Shown here: in pieces, positions 59,251 to 64,000 of the stretch
How positions within the stretch are numbered: the stretch's first letter is position 1
Layout: each line of letters starts with the position of its first letter
Source: JAVXTH01 sp036641395
GTDB lineage: Bacteria > Bacillota_I > Bacilli_A > Erysipelotrichales > Erysipelotrichaceae
Length of the DNA stretch: 64,000 nucleotides
Direction of reading: 5' to 3'
Assembly: GCA_036641395.1 (NCBI GenBank)
Contig: JAVWEY010000002.1
Span: forward strand, 1 to 64,000
Translations under genes and position numbers: made by a program
Notes under the pieces: generated by a model
Told to the model about the DNA's origin: nothing
The model's input: the letters and a program-made list of their open reading frames with translations, nothing else
The model's database searches: none

Positions 59251-60033
59251 ATGAATAAAATAAAATATTTTGTTTATGCCATTTCATTAATATTAATGAT
59301 TATTGGTGGTTTTTATGACTTAGTCATCGATCAGTATTTATATGATCCAAATAATTTATTTGGTTTATTCTTTCAAAATCATATTTTAAATATCATATTA
59401 GTAATCCTTCCTTTTGCGTTGCTTGTGTTTTATCGGATTCATAAGCAAATTGGTTATTTAATCCTTACGATAATCGCATGTATCTATGCAGCATATCGAA
59501 TTAAAAATTACGTACCTTTAAATAATGATATAGTTGCCCTTATTGTTATTACCATCCTATTATTTATTGGTTTATATTTTATTGTGAAAATAATGCCAAT
59601 TCAGTTTTTAAAAGACTATGAAAAAGTCCTTATTTTGTTTTGCTTGTTACTTGTTACTTCAACGATACTAATTAATTTGATAAAACCTTTATGGGGTCGT
59701 ATCCGTTTTCGTCAAATGCAAGATATAACGCAGTTTACGCCATGGTTTTTACCACAAGGAATTACCGGGTATTATTCTTTCCCTAGTGGACATACGGCGA
59801 TGGCTTCAACTATTCTAGTAATATGTGCTATTCCTGATTATGTTGAGCAGCAACGAGGAAATAAAAGAGTATTTAATTTCTTTGCATTTAGTTTCATTAT
59901 CCTAATGGGTTTTTCAAGAATGATTGTTGGTGCACATTTTTTAAGTGATGTGACAGCGGGCTTTCTTGTTACTTATGTTTTATATTTATTACTTCGAAGA
60001 TATTTTCGAAGATGGGAGAATACACAATGGTGA
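59251..60033 (+). CDS. PAP2-family membrane phosphatase
   Basis: 260-residue integral membrane phosphatase with about seven hydrophobic segments. All three catalytic motifs are present: KPLWGRIRFRQ, YYSFPSGHTAMAS and SRMIVGAHFLSD. Possible substrates are undecaprenyl-PP or phosphatidic acid. It occupies the place of def and fmt between priA and rsmB. ATG 59251 follows TAGGAG; it overlaps rsmB by 7 bases. Confidence 0.92.
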   Translation: MNKIKYFVYAISLILMIIGGFYDLVIDQYLYDPNNLFGLFFQNHILNIILVILPFALLVFYRIHKQIGYLILTIIACIYAAYRIKNYVPLNNDIVALIVITILLFIGLYFIVKIMPIQFLKDYEKVLILFCLLLVTSTILINLIKPLWGRIRFRQMQDITQFTPWFLPQGITGYYSFPSGHTAMASTILVICAIPDYVEQQRGNKRVFNFFAFSFIILMGFSRMIVGAHFLSDVTAGFLVTYVLYLLLRRYFRRWENTQW

Positions 60034-61277
60034 TAAGAGAAAAGATTTGGAGATTGTTATGTAATGTGGCGATTGATAAGAAATATGCGAATTTGTTATT
60101 AAGAAATGAACTAGGGGATTGGGATCAAAAAGAAAAGGCTTTTATTACCCAAATTGTTTATGGAACGTTACAGAATGCACGACTAGTTCGTTATGAATGG
60201 CAAGATTTGGTTAAACTTATGCCAAAAGAAGAAATATGTTTATTACTCGATATGAGTGTTTATCAATTACTCTTTATGGACCGTATTCCTGAATATGCAA
60301 TTGTCAATGATGCGGTTGATATTGCGAAAAAAAGAAACAAAGGGAGTTACCAAAAATTGGTAAATGCAATCTTACATAAAGTTATTAAAAGAGGTAAAAG
60401 AGAAGTTGTTGGTAATCCTTTGGAAGTATTATCGATTACATATTCTTTACCATTGTGGCTTGTGAAAATGTGGAATGCTCAATATGGAGAAGAAATTTGT
60501 TATAAACTATGTGTTGATAATCTTACAACTGGTAAGACATGGGTTCGTTATGATGAACGCTTTGGTGATGTTGAATCGTTTTTAAAGAATAACAAACAAT
60601 TTAGCGCAAGTGGTATCAACGATACTTGTTTAGTTTATAATTCTCATAAATTAATTGAAAGTGAAGCATATCTAAGTGGAATGATTTCGATACAAGATGC
60701 TTCTTCTCAGATGATTGCATATGAACTTGAACCAAAAGCAAATGAACGTATTTTAGATTGTTGTGGTGCACCAGGCTCAAAAAGTAATCATATTGCAGCG
60801 CTTATGAATGATACCGGAGTGCTTATTAGTGGAGATATACATGCTCATCGAGTTGAACTTATAAAACAGGGGGCGAAGCGTTGTCGATTAGATAGTATTG
60901 ATGCAAGATTATTAGATGCAAGGCATTTAGATAAATATTTTGATGAAGCTAGTTTTGATCGTGTACTTGTTGATGTACCATGCAGTGGGTATGGTGTTTT
61001 AAAGGGTAAAAGTGATATTAAGTATCATATGCAAGGAAGCGATATGGATACTTTATTACCACTTCAAAAGGAAATTTTAAATAGTGCAGCCTTAATGGTT
61101 AAACAAAATGGTATCTTAGTTTATTCAACTTGTACTTTGAATAAGAAAGAGAATGAAAAACAAATTGAAGAATTTTTGAAAACTCATTCTGATTATTTAC
61201 TAGTTAAACAAGCAACCATTTTTCCCTTTACTTATGGTAGTGATGGTTTTTACTTTGCGAAATTAGTAAAACAATAA
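60027..61277 (+). CDS. rsmB: 16S rRNA (cytosine-967-C5)-methyltransferase RsmB
   Basis: 416 residues. N-terminal NusB-like RNA-binding domain (residues ~1-135, FITQIVYGTLQNARLVRYEW), then a Rossmann methyltransferase: LDCCGAPGSKSNHIAALM (SAM site), VLVDVPCSGYGVLK (Cys of motif IV) and YSTCTLNKKENEKQI (catalytic Cys of motif VI). ATG 60027, with GGGAG eight bases upstream. Confidence 0.96.
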   Translation: MVIREKIWRLLCNVAIDKKYANLLLRNELGDWDQKEKAFITQIVYGTLQNARLVRYEWQDLVKLMPKEEICLLLDMSVYQLLFMDRIPEYAIVNDAVDIAKKRNKGSYQKLVNAILHKVIKRGKREVVGNPLEVLSITYSLPLWLVKMWNAQYGEEICYKLCVDNLTTGKTWVRYDERFGDVESFLKNNKQFSASGINDTCLVYNSHKLIESEAYLSGMISIQDASSQMIAYELEPKANERILDCCGAPGSKSNHIAALMNDTGVLISGDIHAHRVELIKQGAKRCRLDSIDARLLDARHLDKYFDEASFDRVLVDVPCSGYGVLKGKSDIKYHMQGSDMDTLLPLQKEILNSAALMVKQNGILVYSTCTLNKKENEKQIEEFLKTHSDYLLVKQATIFPFTYGSDGFYFAKLVKQ

Positions 61278-61355
61278 ATATTATTTTAATATTTAAAACG
61301 CTTCATTAGAATATGTAACTAATTTATGATAGAATAAAAGACAGGTGATAAAATA

Positions 61356-62411
61356 ATGATATCTTTATATGATCAAAGTTATGATGAATTAAAAGAATTT
61401 TCTTTAAATCAAGGATGGAAAGCATACCGAGGCCATCAAATTTTTCGTTGGTTATATCGACAAAGAGTGATGGAAATTGAAGAAATGAGTGATTTAAAGA
61501 AAGAAACACGTGATATCTTAAGAGAACACTTTACGTTAGCTCCTTTGCAACTACGTGATAAACAAATATCAAAAGATGGAACTCGTAAGTATTTATTTGC
61601 TTTAAGTGATGGTTCTTTAATTGAAAGTGTTTTGATGAGTTATGAATTTGGTAAGAGCATTTGTGTTACATCTCAAGTTGGATGTAACATGGGATGTGCT
61701 TTTTGCGCAAGTGGTTTATTAAAAAAGAAGCGTGATTTAACAGCAGGAGAAATGGTAGCACAAGTATTAATGGTACAAAAAGATTTGGATGAGAATCAGG
61801 AACGTTTGTCCCATATTGTTGTGATGGGTACGGGTGAACCTTTTGATAATTATGATAATTTAATGAAATTTCTAAAGATTGTAAACGATGATCAAGGCTT
61901 AGGAATTGGAGCTCGTCATATTACAATCTCTACATGTGGTATTGTTCCACGTATTTATGACTTTTCAAAGGAGCATACGCAATATAATTTGGCAATTTCA
62001 CTTCATGCACCTAATGATGAATTGAGAAATGAATTAATGCCAATTAATAAAGCTTATCCACTGGATGAGTTAATGAAAGCAATTGATGTTTATATGAGTG
62101 AAAATAATCGACGTTTAACTTTTGAATATATCTTATTACGAGGTGTAAATGATAAAAAAGAACACATTGCTCAACTAGCAAAATTGGTTAAAGGAATCAA
62201 TGCTTATGTGAATTTGATTCCATATAATGCAGTCGATGAAAACGGGTATCAAGGAGTAGATTATCCGCATGCGATGCGTTTTTATGATGCTTTGATGAAA
62301 CTTGGAGTACGCTGTACGATTCGCAAGGAACACGGTGGCGATATTGACGCAGCTTGTGGCCAATTACGTGCTAAACATATGCGTAAAAACATGCAAGAGG
62401 TGATAAAATGA
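61356..62411 (+). CDS. rlmN: Dual-specificity RNA methyltransferase RlmN
   Basis: 351-residue radical SAM enzyme that methylates A2503 of 23S rRNA and A37 of tRNAs. Cluster motif SQVGCNMGCAFCASG (CxxxCxxC), VVMGTGEPFDNYDNL, ISLHAPNDELR, and the resolving Cys in DIDAACGQLRA. TGA overlaps prpC start by 4 bases. RBS AGGTGAT. Confidence 0.98.
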   Translation: MISLYDQSYDELKEFSLNQGWKAYRGHQIFRWLYRQRVMEIEEMSDLKKETRDILREHFTLAPLQLRDKQISKDGTRKYLFALSDGSLIESVLMSYEFGKSICVTSQVGCNMGCAFCASGLLKKKRDLTAGEMVAQVLMVQKDLDENQERLSHIVVMGTGEPFDNYDNLMKFLKIVNDDQGLGIGARHITISTCGIVPRIYDFSKEHTQYNLAISLHAPNDELRNELMPINKAYPLDELMKAIDVYMSENNRRLTFEYILLRGVNDKKEHIAQLAKLVKGINAYVNLIPYNAVDENGYQGVDYPHAMRFYDALMKLGVRCTIRKEHGGDIDAACGQLRAKHMRKNMQEVIK

Positions 62412-63148
62412 ATGTGTTTGGAATTAGTGATAAAGGATTAGTTCGTGAAGATAACCAAGACAGTTTTTTTATGACAACGAATCATCATGGTGACTTTATA
62501 GCGGTTGTATGTGATGGCATTGGTGGTGGCGTTGCAGGAGATGTTGCTAGTAAAATGGCAGTTAATGAGTTACAAGCATCTTTTCATGTAGCAGCCTTAT
62601 TTCATTCAGACCAAGAAGTAAAAAACTGGTTGAAAACGACAATTAAAAAAGCAAATGATATTATTTTCTCACAGTCTTCTAAGAGTAAGGCTCAAAGAGG
62701 TATGGGAACAACAATTGTTGGTGTCTTAATTACAAAGGATAATAAGGCATATATTTTTAATGTTGGAGATTCACGTACGTATGGTTATTATGATGAATTA
62801 ATATGTTTAACTCAAGATCATAATTTAGTAACGGATTTAATGAAAGCAGGCGAAATCGATAAAGCAAAATCATTAAGTCTTACGAAAGGCAATATGCTTA
62901 CCAATGCGTTAGGAATTTGGGATGATTTAAAGATTGATATCAATAAAATTAAAGATGATTATCGCTATCTTTTAATATGCTCGGATGGTTTACATAGTTA
63001 CGTACCTGAAGGGGTTATTGCTCATGTATTAAGCGGAAAAGAAGACGTAAAGAGCAAAGCAGAACATTTGATTAAACTATCAATTAAAGCTGGAGGTTAT
63101 GATAATGTAAGTGTCATTATCATCGAAGGAGAAAATACTCATGAATAA
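62408..63148 (+). CDS. prpC: PP2C-type protein phosphatase PrpC
   Basis: 246-residue Ser/Thr phosphatase with metal-binding motifs ISDKGLVREDNQDSFF, VVCDGIGGGVAGD, RGMGTTIVGVLI, NVGDSRTYGY and AGGYDNVSVIII. It reverses PrkC phosphorylation and acts with it in cell-wall and growth signalling. Coupled to prkC by an 8-base overlap. Confidence 0.97.
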   Translation: MNVFGISDKGLVREDNQDSFFMTTNHHGDFIAVVCDGIGGGVAGDVASKMAVNELQASFHVAALFHSDQEVKNWLKTTIKKANDIIFSQSSKSKAQRGMGTTIVGVLITKDNKAYIFNVGDSRTYGYYDELICLTQDHNLVTDLMKAGEIDKAKSLSLTKGNMLTNALGIWDDLKIDINKIKDDYRYLLICSDGLHSYVPEGVIAHVLSGKEDVKSKAEHLIKLSIKAGGYDNVSVIIIEGENTHE

Positions 63149-64000
63149 AATGTTAGCAGATCGCTATATGTTGGTCACTTCACTTGGGCAAGGTGGAATG
63201 GCTGATGTTTATTTAGGAATTGATACCATTTTAAATCGTGAAGTTGCGATTAAAATATTACGTGGAGCATTGGCAAATGATCCAGTTACACTATTGCGTT
63301 TTCAAAGAGAAGCAAATGCGGCAAGTAAATTATCTCACCCAAATGTTGTGGAAGTATATGATGTTGGTGAAAGTGAAAATCGTCATTATATCGTAATGGA
63401 ATATGTTCGTGGAAGAACCTTAAAACAATTAATTAATCAACGAGGGGCTTTGCATAAAGAGGAAGCTGTCGAAATTATGATTCAACTTACTTCGGCTGTC
63501 CAACATGCCCATGAAAATAATATTATTCATCGTGATATTAAACCACAAAATGTTTTAGTAAAAGATGATGGAACGGTTAAAATAACCGACTTTGGCATTG
63601 CTTTAGCGCATGATGCAGTCCAATTAACACAAAGTGATGCAGTCCTTGGTAGTGCTCATTATCTCGCTCCAGAAACAACGCGAGGAGAGCCTGCAACGAA
63701 TCAAATAGATATCTATGCTTTAGGTATTGTATTCTATGAATTATTAGTTGGCGATGTTCCTTTTCATGGTGAAAGTCCAGTTTCGATTGCAATGAAACAC
63801 TTACGTGAAGAAGTCCCAAGTGTGCGTGAATTTAATCCGACTTTACCACAATCAATAGAAAATATTATTATTAAAGCAACCGCTAAAAACAAATCGCTTC
63901 GTTACAAAACCGCAAAAATAATGTTAGAAGATTTGAATCTTTGTCTATTACCAGAATATTCAAATGTTCCTAAACTAGTATTTCCGGTTGAAAATGGGGA
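63141..64000 (+). CDS. prkC: Ser/Thr protein kinase PrkC, 5' part (runs off the window)
   Basis: At least 286 codons are open to the window end with no stop. The kinase domain is complete in outline: LVTSLGQGGMADVYLG (P-loop), EVAIKILRG (Lys), HPNVVEVYDVGE, IIHRDIKPQNVLV (catalytic loop), KITDFGIALA (DFG) and the activation segment with LGSAHYLAPE. The TM segment and external PASTA repeats expected of PrkC would lie past 64000. ATG 63141 lies within prpC. Confidence 0.95.
   Translation, partial: MNKMLADRYMLVTSLGQGGMADVYLGIDTILNREVAIKILRGALANDPVTLLRFQREANAASKLSHPNVVEVYDVGESENRHYIVMEYVRGRTLKQLINQRGALHKEEAVEIMIQLTSAVQHAHENNIIHRDIKPQNVLVKDDGTVKITDFGIALAHDAVQLTQSDAVLGSAHYLAPETTRGEPATNQIDIYALGIVFYELLVGDVPFHGESPVSIAMKHLREEVPSVREFNPTLPQSIENIIIKATAKNKSLRYKTAKIMLEDLNLCLLPEYSNVPKLVFPVENG

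Overview
The window is an AT-rich stretch of a Firmicutes-type chromosome. The gene content best fits the Erysipelotrichia or a close neighbour: an HrcA/CIRCE heat-shock system, RqcH, PrpC-PrkC, ECF-type RibU, YtrA-type regulators and a gmk-priA-rsmB-rlmN-prpC-prkC block. This placement is inferred from gene families and base composition, not from a database search. UGA is a true stop here (rdgB, trmL, cysK and others end in TGA) and Trp is UGG, so the code is not the Mollicutes one.

Layout. 1-441: 3' end of an rRNA operon (23S end, 5S, terminator). 651-7718: a putative metal exporter, an S41-like lipoprotein, an SRAP/YedK gene broken by one in-frame TGA, an ATC-hydrolase-like protein, an M20 peptidase and a two-gene ABC exporter. 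7765-9810: groES-groEL behind two CIRCE operators, then two tiny hydrophobic ORFs. 10057-18790: Bcp peroxiredoxin, HAD phosphatase, LacI regulator, a lysine-riboswitch-controlled amino-acid ABC transporter and a YtrA-type ABC operon. 18851-29269: FMN riboswitch with ribU, RNA-modification and nucleotide-sanitation genes, a reduced DapF-like protein, RidA with a Cys tail, a candidate orphan structured RNA, a YlbJ-like membrane protein and a CDF exporter. 29302-37503: PgeF, a Fic protein, then hrcA-grpE-dnaK-(polysaccharide deacetylase)-dnaJ. 37482-41138: CCA-adding enzyme and a Y-family polymerase divergent from a self-cleaving LexA-like repressor. 41150-45336: a solute-binding lipoprotein fused to a 5'-nucleotidase C-terminal domain, next to a Cache-GGDEF-EAL protein. 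45497-48157: clpB, again with two CIRCE sites. 48224-54646: gamma-carbonic-anhydrase-like protein, LUD protein, cysK-cysE, asnA and an arsenic operon (arsR-permease-thioredoxin-arsC). 54638-64000: rqcH, then gmk-priA-PAP2-rsmB-rlmN-prpC-prkC, with prkC running off the end.

How it works together. Three separate heat-shock units (groESL, hrcA operon, clpB) have the same promoter design: one CIRCE covers the -35 box and a second lies just after the -10 box, with starts 44-48 bp apart. One repressor, HrcA, therefore probably controls all three, including clpB. Two riboswitches (lysine and FMN) control uptake systems, and the nearby DapF-like protein lacks key parts, which would suit an organism that imports lysine.

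Most unusual items: the tandem CIRCE design, the Cys/His-rich N-terminus of GrpE, the deacetylase inside the dnaK operon, the binding-protein/5'-nucleotidase-domain fusion beside a c-di-GMP phosphodiesterase, the orphan RNA at 26921-27100, the DapF-like protein, and the RidA Cys tail. No insertion sequence, prophage, CRISPR array or tRNA gene was seen.
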